From positions 558,001-622,000 of the forward strand of contig JBNJFY010000001.1 of the NCBI GenBank assembly GCA_051747265.1: 64,000 nucleotides of DNA, given 5' to 3'. This document shows, one piece after another, positions 1 through 9,160 of the stretch (position 1 is its first letter; each line of letters starts with the position of its first letter). Source of the stretch: JBNJFY01 sp051747265. Its GTDB lineage: Bacteria; Bacteroidota; Rhodothermia; Balneolales; Balneolaceae. Under the pieces are notes generated by a model. It ran no database searches, was not told where the DNA came from, and saw nothing but the letters and a program-made list of their open reading frames with translations. Position numbers and translations under genes: made by a program.

Positions 1-2117
1 ATCCGATGGGCGTACACACCGGCGACTCGGTAACCGTAGCGCCCACCCAGACACTCACTGACAAGCAGTTGCAACACATGCGAGATAGCGCCATCAAAAT
101 GATGCGCTCCATCGGTACCTTTGCCGGTGGTTGTAATGTACAGTTTGCCATGGAGCCGGACACCGATCGCCTGGTAGCTATTGAGATTAACCCGCGCGTC
201 TCTCGCTCCTCGGCCCTGGCTTCCAAAGCCACCGGATACCCCATTGCCAAAGTGGCTACCAAACTGGCTGTAGGTTACACGCTCGATGAGCTGGAAAACC
301 AAATTACCGGAGTGAGCTCGGCCTGCTTTGAGCCCTCTCTGGATTATGTAGTGGTAAAAATTCCTCGGTTTAATTTCGAGAAATTCCCGGCCGTAGACGA
401 AGAACTTACCACTCAGATGAAAGCGGTGGGTGAGGTCATGTCCATCGGACGCACCTTCCCCGAAGCGCTGAACAAAGCATGGCAATCGATGGAAATCGGT
501 CGGGCAGGATTAGGTGCGGATGGCCGAGACGAACTGGACCGCAAGAAGGTTCGCGAGCGTTTGATCAAGCCCTATTGGGATCGCACGTTGAATATCCGCA
601 ATGCCTTTAAACTGGGCGCCTCCGTCGAAGAAGTGGCAGATATTACCAAAGTTACGCCTTGGTTCCTGCAGCAGATCCGTTACATGGTATCGCTGGAAAA
701 CCGTACCGAAGGCCAAACCTTGGATACTATTACCAAGGAGGATTTGTATGAACTAAAACAAGCCGGATTTTCAGATACACAGGTCGCTTGGATGCTCAGT
801 CAGAGCGAAGCCGATCCAGTCACCGATGATGATGTACGCGCAAAACGCAAAGAGCTGGAAATGACTCCGGTATTCAAGATGGTGGACACTTGCGCAGCCG
901 AATTCCCCGTGGAAACACCTTACTACTACTCCACCTACGAAGGGGAAAATGAGAGTGAGGTCACCGATCGGGAGAAAGTAATTATTCTGGGCAGCGGCCC
1001 GAACCGTATCGGTCAGGGTATTGAGTTTGATTACTCTTGCGTTCACGCGGTGCACGCCACACAGGAGATGGGCTACGAAGCCATCATGATCAACTGTAAC
1101 CCGGAAACCGTTTCCACCGACTTCGACACCGCCGACAAGCTCTACTTTGAACCCGTCTACTGGGAGCGCGTGTTGGATATTATCGAGTACGAGCAACCCA
1201 AAGGCGTGATTCTGCAGGTGGGGGGACAAACCGCACTCAAGCTGGGCAAGAAACTAGAGAAAATGGGTATCAACATATTCGGAACGCCCTTTTCACAGAT
1301 CAACTTTGCCGAGGATCGGGGTAAGTTTTCCGACTTCTTGAAGGGGTTAGAAATCCCCTTCCCAGAATACGGAACAGCCATGAATGTGGAGGGCGCGGTT
1401 AATATCGCCAACCGTATCGGATATCCGGTATTAATACGTCCCAGTTACGTACTCGGTGGGCAAGGCATGCGAATCGCCATTAAGGAAGATGAGCTGATTC
1501 ATTATGTGGATCGTATCCTGGAGACCTTCCCGGAAAACGACTTCCTGATTGACCGCTATCTCGAACACGCTATTGAGGTAGATGTGGATTCGGTTTATGA
1601 TGGCGAACAACTGCACATTGCCGGTATCATGCAGCATATCGAACCGGCTGGTGTACACTCGGGCGATTCCACCGCCGTTCTGCCGCCCTACTCACTCAGC
1701 GATGAAGTCATTGAGAAGATCAAACTCTACCAAGAGAAGATCGCCGATGGCTTGGGAGTAATCGGATTCTTGAACGTACAGTATGCGGTTAAAGATGGGA
1801 AAGTCTACGTGCTGGAAGCTAACCCACGCACTACGCGAACCATTCCCTTCCTGGCCAAAGCTACCGGACGACCGGAAGCCAAGATCGGGACCAAAGTGAT
1901 GCTCGGGGCTAAACTGAGTGAATTCGACTTGGAGTCCAAACTGCAAGGATGGGCCATCAAAGAGCCGGTTTTCCCCTTTGACAAGTTCCCGGAAGTGAAA
2001 AAAGAGCTCGGCCCGGAGATGAAATCCACCGGCGAGACCATCTATTTCATGAAGGACTTCAACGACGAGCACTTCAAGAAGCCGTTCGAATTCAAGAATC
2101 TGTACCTAAGCAAATAA
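1..2117 (+). CDS. carB: carbamoyl-phosphate synthase large subunit, 5' truncated by window edge
   Basis: CarB makes carbamoyl phosphate from bicarbonate, ATP and glutamine-derived ammonia for arginine and pyrimidine synthesis. About 704 residues are visible. They start at the end of the first ATP-grasp unit (MGVHTGDSVTVAP, then EINPRVSRSSALASKATG), pass through the oligomerisation domain, and continue into the second synthetase half (GSGPNRIGQGIEFDY, then LEANPRTTRTIPFLAKATG). The protein stops about 35 residues after the second synthetase half, at NLYLSK, where E. coli CarB would continue into the roughly 130-residue MGS-like domain that binds UMP, IMP and ornithine. This shorter form is, to my knowledge, usual in Bacteroidota, so I read it as intact rather than truncated. 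The reading frame is open to the left edge, so the true start lies outside. Confidence 0.97.
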   Translation, partial: PMGVHTGDSVTVAPTQTLTDKQLQHMRDSAIKMMRSIGTFAGGCNVQFAMEPDTDRLVAIEINPRVSRSSALASKATGYPIAKVATKLAVGYTLDELENQITGVSSACFEPSLDYVVVKIPRFNFEKFPAVDEELTTQMKAVGEVMSIGRTFPEALNKAWQSMEIGRAGLGADGRDELDRKKVRERLIKPYWDRTLNIRNAFKLGASVEEVADITKVTPWFLQQIRYMVSLENRTEGQTLDTITKEDLYELKQAGFSDTQVAWMLSQSEADPVTDDDVRAKRKELEMTPVFKMVDTCAAEFPVETPYYYSTYEGENESEVTDREKVIILGSGPNRIGQGIEFDYSCVHAVHATQEMGYEAIMINCNPETVSTDFDTADKLYFEPVYWERVLDIIEYEQPKGVILQVGGQTALKLGKKLEKMGINIFGTPFSQINFAEDRGKFSDFLKGLEIPFPEYGTAMNVEGAVNIANRIGYPVLIRPSYVLGGQGMRIAIKEDELIHYVDRILETFPENDFLIDRYLEHAIEVDVDSVYDGEQLHIAGIMQHIEPAGVHSGDSTAVLPPYSLSDEVIEKIKLYQEKIADGLGVIGFLNVQYAVKDGKVYVLEANPRTTRTIPFLAKATGRPEAKIGTKVMLGAKLSEFDLESKLQGWAIKEPVFPFDKFPEVKKELGPEMKSTGETIYFMKDFNDEHFKKPFEFKNLYLSK

Positions 2118-2132
2118 GCCGACTAACCAGTT

Positions 2133-2984
2133 CTATTCGTCAAAAAATCGAGCCCATTTCGAACCCTTAAAGTGATCTTTCAGCTGTTCAAAGTTGGCGA
2201 TGCGATCACGCAGGGTTCGACGGGCTTGTTTATAGGTTTTCGGTTTTAGATCTCGCACTTCTATATCTAGGAATGATTGTAGATCAGCCAGTTGTTGAGA
2301 ATCGTGGAGGATATTCTCAAAAGTGACATAGCGGTATGGATGGTTTTCAAAACGTTCCTTGAGCATTCGATCTTCGATATCAAAACTGGAAAACAGATGT
2401 TCACACTCCTCCGGATTCAACCAAATTGGATTTTGGGGCTTTACCGTTGACGTTTTGCTTGGCTTCGTTTTAAACCACACTTTGGATTCTATGGCCTCTT
2501 GTTTAGAAGTCAATACAGCTAGATAATTACTGCGTACTAACCGAATGATGTGGATGGATGGGTCACTGACTAGATAATTCCATATACTTACTGGCCCACT
2601 TGATATCCCACCTTGAATAAAAAATAATTTAAAACCCACAGCTTTAATACCCCTTGGATACGAACGATATACATAGCGATGCATGAATGAATTCACATCT
2701 TCATTCCGTATATGTCGGGCTCTTTGGTTCCAGCATTCAATTTGATAACCCGGGTGTTTCCAATCAATATGATCCTCTCCCATGAATAGCTCCCCGAATG
2801 ATTGCACCCGTGGATGCCGCTGCAAAGCAGTTTGCACATAGGTAGAACCTGATCGTTTCCGACTAATGATGACAAATTTCGTGTAATCCCTTTTATTGGG
2901 TTGTACAATCTCATGCCATCTGCGATTCAAGTAATACGGTAATTCTTTTCGTAACTTAATCGCTTGACGTATCAACTCATTCAT
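2133..2984 (-). CDS. sulfotransferase family protein (Stf0-like)
   Basis: A 283-residue protein with the two marks of PAPS-dependent sulfotransferases: an N-terminal 5'-phosphosulfate-binding loop (SRKRSGSTYV, residues about 42-51) and a later arginine/serine-containing 3'-phosphate-binding stretch (LVRSNYLAVLTSKQEA, about residue 149 on). Between them the segment HPRVQSFGELF is like the Stf0 group that sulfates trehalose or glycans. The acceptor cannot be read from the sequence. It runs convergently with carB (15 bp apart) and divergently from ddl (34 bp apart), so it has its own promoter squeezed in front of ddl. There is no sulfate-activation gene nearby. Confidence 0.75.
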   Translation of the reverse strand: MNELIRQAIKLRKELPYYLNRRWHEIVQPNKRDYTKFVIISRKRSGSTYVQTALQRHPRVQSFGELFMGEDHIDWKHPGYQIECWNQRARHIRNEDVNSFMHRYVYRSYPRGIKAVGFKLFFIQGGISSGPVSIWNYLVSDPSIHIIRLVRSNYLAVLTSKQEAIESKVWFKTKPSKTSTVKPQNPIWLNPEECEHLFSSFDIEDRMLKERFENHPYRYVTFENILHDSQQLADLQSFLDIEVRDLKPKTYKQARRTLRDRIANFEQLKDHFKGSKWARFFDE

Positions 2985-3018
2985 AACTTTCAGTAACGCG
3001 GATAATTAATAAGTTACT

Positions 3019-4209
3019 ATGCAGCAAACCTACACGCTTGTCGCATTTGGAGGCGTTTCACCCGAACATGAAGTATCAGTATTAACCGCCATGCAAGCAA
3101 TAGCCGCTCTTCGGGAAACCGATCGGGCGCTGATCCCCCTGTACATAACCAAAAAAGGACGTTGGTTAACCGGATCCGAACTGTTGGATCTAGAAAATTA
3201 TGAGGACCTGGATCAACTGATTAGCCAAAGTCAAGCGTGTACCTTTTCCCATGACCAGCATGGCGCACCTTGCTTGCTGGAAACCGAGTCGAGTGGCTGG
3301 TTTTCCTCCCCAAAATCATATCCCATCGATGTGGTAATAACCGCCTTCCATGGCTCTGAAGGAGAGAACGGGAGTTTTCAGGGAACTTGCGAGCAATACA
3401 ATATCCCTTATACCGGATGCGGAGTGCTGGCCTCGGCTATTGGGATGGATAAAGTAAAAACCAAGAAACTGTGCCAGGTTCACGATATTCCGGTTGTGCA
3501 GGGAATTGACTTTACCGAATCCCAGTGGATTGCCGATGTGGAATCTTGGCTCCAAGATATGGAGCAATTAGGTTACCCAGTGATTCTTAAACCGGTCCAC
3601 CTGGGAAGCAGCATAGGCGTTACCCGCATTGAGCATTCCGATGAAGCCGAAGAAGCCATTGAAGAGGCTTTCCGATACGACGCACACCTGCTTATCGAAA
3701 AGGCTATTCAACCTCTGAAGGAAATTAACTGTTCGGTCTTGGGGCACGGCGATGAACTCCAAACCAGTGTTTGTGAGCGTCCATTGGGGCAGGAAGAGTT
3801 GCTCTCGTTTGAAGATAAATATCAGCGTGGCGAGGACGGTGGTAAGGGCATGGCCTCTCAAGATCGAATTATACCGGCGGATATAGAAGATGATATGACC
3901 AAGCGCATTCAGAAATTATCCCGCTCCATATTTCGCATGATCGATGGCAGTGGGTTGGCCCGGCTGGATTTTTTGGTTCACGCCGAAACCAATGAAATCT
4001 ATTTCAACGAGATCAATACTATTCCGGGTTCGTTCTCCTTCTACCTTTGGGATCATTCTGATTACTCGATGAAAGACTTGATGCTCAAACTGATTGAGTT
4101 CGCCCATCAGGCGCATCGCGAAAAAAATGGACGAATTCGTAGCTACGAGACTAATTTGTTAAGCCAAAAAGCCATTACCGGCCTTAAAGGGTTGAAAGGA
4201 AATAAATAA
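3019..4209 (+). CDS. ddl: D-alanine--D-alanine ligase
   Basis: Joins two D-alanines with ATP to give the dipeptide that ends the peptidoglycan stem. The ATP-grasp fold is visible in order: N-terminal GGVSPEHEVSV, HGSEGENG near residue 110, TGCGVLASAIGMDK, the ATP-binding VILKPVHLGSSIGV at about 190, and the metal-binding end NEINTIPGSFSFYLW near 335. At 396 residues it is longer than the roughly 310-370 usual for the family, with a basic C-terminal tail after the catalytic core. The start at 3019 leaves only a short leader. The lipoprotein gene follows 78 bp downstream. Confidence 0.95.
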   Translation: MQQTYTLVAFGGVSPEHEVSVLTAMQAIAALRETDRALIPLYITKKGRWLTGSELLDLENYEDLDQLISQSQACTFSHDQHGAPCLLETESSGWFSSPKSYPIDVVITAFHGSEGENGSFQGTCEQYNIPYTGCGVLASAIGMDKVKTKKLCQVHDIPVVQGIDFTESQWIADVESWLQDMEQLGYPVILKPVHLGSSIGVTRIEHSDEAEEAIEEAFRYDAHLLIEKAIQPLKEINCSVLGHGDELQTSVCERPLGQEELLSFEDKYQRGEDGGKGMASQDRIIPADIEDDMTKRIQKLSRSIFRMIDGSGLARLDFLVHAETNEIYFNEINTIPGSFSFYLWDHSDYSMKDLMLKLIEFAHQAHREKNGRIRSYETNLLSQKAITGLKGLKGNK

Positions 4210-4287
4210 CTGGATTTCCATTTTTTTAAATGATTTTCCCACACTTTCAGTTATGTCTAATGCATTCAATCATAAAACACATTACCT

Positions 4288-5853
4288 ATGAGCACAGCGC
4301 AACAACAGCATTGGATAACCGGTTTTCTGCTTGGTTCCATCGCCTTAGTTTTTACCACCTTACAAGGATGCAAACAGCCGGAGACCATAACAGCCCAGGA
4401 AACCCAACAGGCCTATCAACAGGACACTACGCAACAAAGGGCGCCCAGCGAGGATGCAACTTTCCAAGCACTCACGATTGGCGAACTATATCCTATTCGC
4501 ATTCTGGATCCATTGCAGGCTCAACATGCCGCTGAGTTGCGTATGGTTCAACTTGTGTTTGAAGGGTTAACTCAGCTTGATCCAGCTGGAGAAATCATTC
4601 CCGCCTTGGCTAAACGTTGGGAAATTAACCAAGACTCCACCCAATACACCTTCCATTTAAAAACCAATATCTTTTATCACGATTCGCCGATTTTTATCAA
4701 CGGTACCGGCCGACGCTTCATAGCCGATGACGTGCGCTATATATTTCATCGTATGGCTGATCCATCTGTGCCCGGCACAGCAGCTCGGCTATTTCAGCAT
4801 ATCGATGGCTTTGACGCCTATTATCAAGAGCAACGCCATCTGTATTTGGAAGCCAACCGGCGTGTTAAATCTATCCAAGGGATTACCACACCCAACGACT
4901 CTACTGTAGTTTTTCGGTTGAAAGAAGCTGATCCTGCTTTTCTGAAGAAATTGGCCACGCCCTACGCAAGTGTGTACCCTCGGGAAACAGTAACCATTTG
5001 GCAGTCTATCGCACAAGGTGCTGAACTCTCCACTTATCAAACAGCGGGTACCGGACCCTTTGAATTTACTCGCCTTGAGGCAGATACTCTGTGGACCTTT
5101 ACCGAATTCAACAACTACCATACCCGAAATACTGATATCAAACTTGATCGAATTGATGTTCGCATCTACGATGACGAAAGACCCTTATTCAATGATCTGT
5201 TAAAAGGCGACGTGCAACTGGTACCTGAGCTGGGCCCTAGTATGGTGGAAACCGTCTCGGCCAGCAAGGACTCACTCAGCTCTAGCTATAACGATCAATT
5301 AACCTTTTATCCCTATTCCCAACACCGTTCATTGCAGCTGATGTATCATGAGGGGGCTCAATCGGCTAGTTTACGATCATCGATTGCCCTGGTGGAACGA
5401 CTGCGCAACGCTCCCATTCAGCAACTCCCTTTTACAACCCTCTTACCGGTAGGTGACTGGGCTGAAGCTTCGGAGACAACCGACGATGAACTTCCCGCAC
5501 TAACCATGGTAGATTCGGGAAGTGTGATCTATGGGGCATACACCCTCGATCCATTCGGAACTTTCCTGTATCAAAACATCAAACAACAAGCACAACAAAT
5601 GGATACAGAATTCGCCATGTTGGAGCTGGTCATTCCCGTAGATAAAACTACGTTTTCCATTCATAATCAAAACACCGTGTTGGCAACCTTCGATCTATCC
5701 GAGACAACAGCCCCGCAACAACCTTTGGTAAAATTTGATATTCAGCCCATAATGGTCGCACGCAATTCCATTAGTAATCTGTTCCCGGGCACAAATTCTT
5801 GGTGGTTTGACCTCCGCACTGTAACCGTATCCGAAAGTTTAGCAGGGGAATAG
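4288..5853 (+). CDS. solitary peptide/nickel-type (SBP_bac_5-like) solute-binding lipoprotein
   Basis: A 521-residue exported lipoprotein. The N-terminus has a hydrophobic segment and a lipobox ending LQGC at about residue 28, so it is probably acylated and membrane anchored. Residues about 50-330 match family-5 solute-binding proteins of the Opp/Dpp type (LVFEGLTQLDP, then LAKRWEINQDSTQYTFHLK, then DVRYIFHRMADP). The second half is shorter and poorly conserved. There are no ABC permease or ATPase genes around it, only ddl before and nadK 8 bp after. It may therefore be an orphan binding protein or a sensor or scaffold derived from one. Ligand unknown. Confidence 0.75.
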   Translation: MSTAQQQHWITGFLLGSIALVFTTLQGCKQPETITAQETQQAYQQDTTQQRAPSEDATFQALTIGELYPIRILDPLQAQHAAELRMVQLVFEGLTQLDPAGEIIPALAKRWEINQDSTQYTFHLKTNIFYHDSPIFINGTGRRFIADDVRYIFHRMADPSVPGTAARLFQHIDGFDAYYQEQRHLYLEANRRVKSIQGITTPNDSTVVFRLKEADPAFLKKLATPYASVYPRETVTIWQSIAQGAELSTYQTAGTGPFEFTRLEADTLWTFTEFNNYHTRNTDIKLDRIDVRIYDDERPLFNDLLKGDVQLVPELGPSMVETVSASKDSLSSSYNDQLTFYPYSQHRSLQLMYHEGAQSASLRSSIALVERLRNAPIQQLPFTTLLPVGDWAEASETTDDELPALTMVDSGSVIYGAYTLDPFGTFLYQNIKQQAQQMDTEFAMLELVIPVDKTTFSIHNQNTVLATFDLSETTAPQQPLVKFDIQPIMVARNSISNLFPGTNSWWFDLRTVTVSESLAGE

Positions 5854-5861
5854 TTACGAAT

Positions 5862-6743
5862 ATGACGTTTGCCATCATCGCCAACCCCCAGAAGTACTCG
5901 GTAAAAGAAGCTTTTGAAACTATCCTGCGATGGACGGAAGAACATGAAACACCGGTGTACGTAGATCGGGCGTTGATAGCTATGCTCGACAATGGAATCG
6001 AGGAACAATCCACGTACTTACACATCGCAGAAAGCGAACAGCAAGCGGTAGATCAAGCCGATATCATTATAGCACTGGGTGGAGATGGCACTATGCTCTA
6101 CACGGCACGCCTGACTAAAAACACACGCAAACCGATTTTTGGGGTCAATAGTGGTCGCCTGGGGTTTATGGCCAATACACAACCCGAGGAAGTGGCCGAC
6201 GCGCTGAATGATATCCAAAATGGCAATTACCGACTCGACCGGCGGCACATGCTGGAAGCTCGTACTTCTGATGGTCAGACCTATCACGCGCTCAATGAGT
6301 TTTTGTTCTCGAAAAAAGACTCCGCCTCCATGATCACGATACTGGCCGAGTACAATGAGATGCCCATTAACAAATATTGGGCGGATGGGCTTATCGTGGC
6401 CACCCCCACCGGATCCACGGCTTATAACTTATCCTCAAGCGGCCCCATTGTGATGCCCGATACCGAGGTCATGGTAGTAACGCCCATTAACCCTCATACC
6501 TTAACCACACGTCCCTTGGTGCTTCCGTCCGACCGTCCTCTGAAAATTACCATTGATAAACAGGAACACGATGTTCTGTTTTCGTATGACGGTAAAATTT
6601 ATGAAATTCAGACCTACCCATTTGAGGTAGAAATCAGGCGTTCAAACTTTACGGTGGATATAATTGAATTGCCTCATCAAAACTATTTTGAAACCCTTCG
6701 AAACAAGCTGATGTGGGGTCTCGATTTTCGAAAACGCCTGTAA
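5862..6743 (+). CDS. nadK: NAD kinase
   Basis: Phosphorylates NAD to NADP in the cytosol. The 293-residue protein has the diagnostic GGDGTML motif at about residue 72, the NSGRLGFMA segment shortly after, the conserved ATPTGSTAYNLSSSGP loop near 185, and the TTRPLVLP stretch. Length and motif order fit the family. It starts 8 bp after the lipoprotein gene, so the two are probably co-transcribed. mdh follows after about 50 bp. Confidence 0.96.
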   Translation: MTFAIIANPQKYSVKEAFETILRWTEEHETPVYVDRALIAMLDNGIEEQSTYLHIAESEQQAVDQADIIIALGGDGTMLYTARLTKNTRKPIFGVNSGRLGFMANTQPEEVADALNDIQNGNYRLDRRHMLEARTSDGQTYHALNEFLFSKKDSASMITILAEYNEMPINKYWADGLIVATPTGSTAYNLSSSGPIVMPDTEVMVVTPINPHTLTTRPLVLPSDRPLKITIDKQEHDVLFSYDGKIYEIQTYPFEVEIRRSNFTVDIIELPHQNYFETLRNKLMWGLDFRKRL

Positions 6744-6794
6744 TGACAATGAATATTATTCAACAAAAATCGCAACTTTAAACTACCCCAATTT

Positions 6795-7751
6795 ATGAAA
6801 GTAACGGTAGTAGGCGCTGGTGGAAATGTGGGCTCAACAGTGGCCCTAAGTGTAGCCCAGCGTGATTTCGCGAACGAAGTCGTAATGGTCGACATTGAGA
6901 AAAAAGATGGCGACAAAACGTTTTATCCCTCCAAAGGTCGAGCATTAGACCAGTGGGAATCGGCTCCGATTCATGGATTTGACACGAAACTAACTGGAAC
7001 GGTCGATTACGCAGACACCAAAGGTTCAGACATCTGTGTAATTACTGCGGGGGTTCCCCGTCGACCCGGCATGAGTCGAGACGACCTGCTGGAAACCAAC
7101 GCCAAAATTGTAGAAAGTGTAACCAAGCAGTTGGTTGAACAATCTCCGGATACCATTCTAATTATCGTATCCAACCCTTTGGATGTAATGACCAACGTAG
7201 CCCGTGAAGCTTCTGGATTTGATTCCAGTCGGGTAATGGGAATGGCTGGTATTCTGGATACGGCCCGCTATCGTGCCTTCTTGGCCGAAGAGCTGGAAGT
7301 ATCTCCCAAGGATATTCAGGCACTGCTGATGGGTGGACACGGTGATACTATGGTTCCCCTGCCTCGCTTTACCACTATCGGCGGTATGCCGATAACTCAT
7401 TTCATCGATGAAGATCGACTGAATGAAATCGTGGAGCGCACTAAAAAAGGCGGCGGAGAGCTGGTTGGCCTGATGGGCACTTCCGCTTGGTACGCGCCCG
7501 GAGCGGCAGCCGCTCAAATGGTTGAGGCTATCGCCTTGGACCAAAACCGAGTATTGCCTTGCTGCGCATACTTGACCGGCGAGTACGGAATCGACAATTT
7601 ATACATAGGTGTTCCCGTTAAACTCGGAGAAGGCGGAATAAAAGAAATCATTGAGATCGACTTGAACGAAGACGAACAAGCGCTTCTCGATGAATCAGCT
7701 GAACACGTGCAATCCGTAATGGATGCATTCCGCGAGCTGATGAACAAATAG
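6795..7751 (+). CDS. mdh: malate dehydrogenase
   Basis: NAD-dependent oxidation of malate to oxaloacetate in the TCA cycle. The 318-residue protein shows the Rossmann start (VVGAGGNVGSTVA), the substrate-binding arginine loop (AGVPRRPGMSRDDLL), VSNPLDVMT, GMAGILDTARYR, and the catalytic histidine in GGHGDTMVPL. This is the LDH-like MDH type. A clean bidirectional hairpin terminator follows at 7789-7819, shared with the convergent M23 gene. Confidence 0.96.
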   Translation: MKVTVVGAGGNVGSTVALSVAQRDFANEVVMVDIEKKDGDKTFYPSKGRALDQWESAPIHGFDTKLTGTVDYADTKGSDICVITAGVPRRPGMSRDDLLETNAKIVESVTKQLVEQSPDTILIIVSNPLDVMTNVAREASGFDSSRVMGMAGILDTARYRAFLAEELEVSPKDIQALLMGGHGDTMVPLPRFTTIGGMPITHFIDEDRLNEIVERTKKGGGELVGLMGTSAWYAPGAAAAQMVEAIALDQNRVLPCCAYLTGEYGIDNLYIGVPVKLGEGGIKEIIEIDLNEDEQALLDESAEHVQSVMDAFRELMNK

Positions 7752-7788
7752 CAATAAAACGAAGAGCAACTCTTCACTACTTGCAGTT

Positions 7789-7819
7789 AAAAAGGCTTCC
7801 CTCACCGGGAAGCCTTTTT
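7789..7819. terminator. bidirectional intrinsic terminator between mdh and the M23 gene
   Basis: A perfect 13-bp stem (five A, then GGCTTCCC) with a 5-nt loop, ending GGGAAGCC and five T. The A tract on one side and T tract on the other let it act for both convergent genes. Confidence 0.93.
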
Positions 7820-7850
7820 GCTTTCTATACCATTTTTAAATTTCAGTCTA

Positions 7851-8951
7851 TCAGAATCGAATAAATTTCTGCGGATCCATGGGCTTACCATCTTTCAATA
7901 TCTCAAAATGTAAATGCACCCCACTCGAGGTTCCCGTATTGCCCGCCTTTCCAATCACTTCCCCGCGCTTCACTTTTTGACCCGCTTTGGTTTTGATACG
8001 GCTCAAATGTGCATAGATGGTTACGTACCCATTGCTGTGCTGAATCTTGACCATTTTGCCGTAACCGGTTCCCTTACCGGCTTTGAGCACCACGCCACTT
8101 TCCGCCGCATAGATATTTTGACCTCGTTCCGCGTCAATATCCACACCCTCGTGGGTGTCTCTCCATCGGGGACCAAACGGGGAGGTTACTAAAGCTTTTT
8201 GCTGCATTGGGGTAGCAAAATTAACGCCACCGACTTCCATCAACGGAGGCAATTTCCCGGTATCGTTAATCTTTTCCAACCGACTTTGCTTATTCCAGGG
8301 AATACTGATGGATACCCCTAATCGTATCGAAAACGGATTGAAATTCGCACTGGTAATCGCGGCCGTTTGACCAGACACGGGTTCCGGTGACAGCGACTCC
8401 TCAAGATTAAACGTCTTGGTTAACTCCGCTTCCACTCGTAAAAAGTTCAACAAGTAATATTTCACCCCGCCCGTAAATCCATACGACCAACGGCCATCGC
8501 CTTGAACCGCAGGCAAATATACCGTCTCGCCGGTACCATCCTCACCTTTGAATGACACATTCCAGGTGTGTCCCCCCTCAACTCCGGCATAAAGACCAAA
8601 TTTAGGCCACTGCAGACCTAACAAAGCCCCTGAATTTAGTTGATCGTATTGCAGAGGACCACCAAACAGTGGAGTGGTTTGGTCATGGAAAAGGTATTCT
8701 GCCCTTCCGGCTATGTACAAACGGTACAGCAGATACCGTTCTAGCTCGGCTTTAATAAGACCGTTGGTAGTCGGATTAATGGAACCGCTGAATTGATCAT
8801 TCGCAGAATAGTTTAATCCCACTTTTTCCAGCGAATAGCCTAATGATAAGCGATAATCCTGAGCTTGAGTGGATGAGAACAGGATGATCCATAGACCTGC
8901 CACTAGATATATAACCCTTTTCGTTGCCTTCACAACTCCCCTGTCTTGCAT
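7851..8951 (-). CDS. M23/LytM-family peptidase with an N-terminal barrel-like domain
   Basis: A secreted protein of 366 residues. After a signal segment (cut probably after SSTQA, about residue 30), residues about 30-215 are alternating polar and aromatic beta strands like a small outer-membrane barrel. The C-terminal 110 residues are a LytM endopeptidase domain with zinc ligands in HEGVDIDAERG and HLHFEI, plus the usual IYAAESGVV and KVKRGEVIGKAG. It should cut peptidoglycan cross-links or regulate amidases at the envelope. Barrel plus LytM in one chain is uncommon. The barrel call is by strand pattern only. It is convergent with mdh and divergent from the M1 peptidase gene. Confidence 0.85.
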   Translation of the reverse strand: MQDRGVVKATKRVIYLVAGLWIILFSSTQAQDYRLSLGYSLEKVGLNYSANDQFSGSINPTTNGLIKAELERYLLYRLYIAGRAEYLFHDQTTPLFGGPLQYDQLNSGALLGLQWPKFGLYAGVEGGHTWNVSFKGEDGTGETVYLPAVQGDGRWSYGFTGGVKYYLLNFLRVEAELTKTFNLEESLSPEPVSGQTAAITSANFNPFSIRLGVSISIPWNKQSRLEKINDTGKLPPLMEVGGVNFATPMQQKALVTSPFGPRWRDTHEGVDIDAERGQNIYAAESGVVLKAGKGTGYGKMVKIQHSNGYVTIYAHLSRIKTKAGQKVKRGEVIGKAGNTGTSSGVHLHFEILKDGKPMDPQKFIRF

Positions 8952-9160
8952 GACCCTGTTTACGTTACCTGATATATTTCACGTTCCTCTTTAAAACTGA
9001 GATCCCAGCTATTGCATTCGTTCATAATTACCGATATGATCTTTGAACCAGGATTCAATGACGTGAGAATATATAGTATTGTTTTCAATTACTGATGTTC
9101 CCTGTTCTCACTGCTAGTACTGGTATTAACTTCACTAACACGACCCTTTAGTTTAGCAGT

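Noticed and set aside
4230..4535. Open frames overlapping the lipoprotein start and other long genes (for example 4789-5121, 8155-8370, 15719-16333)
   Set aside because: They are other-frame shadows of genes with clear family matches.
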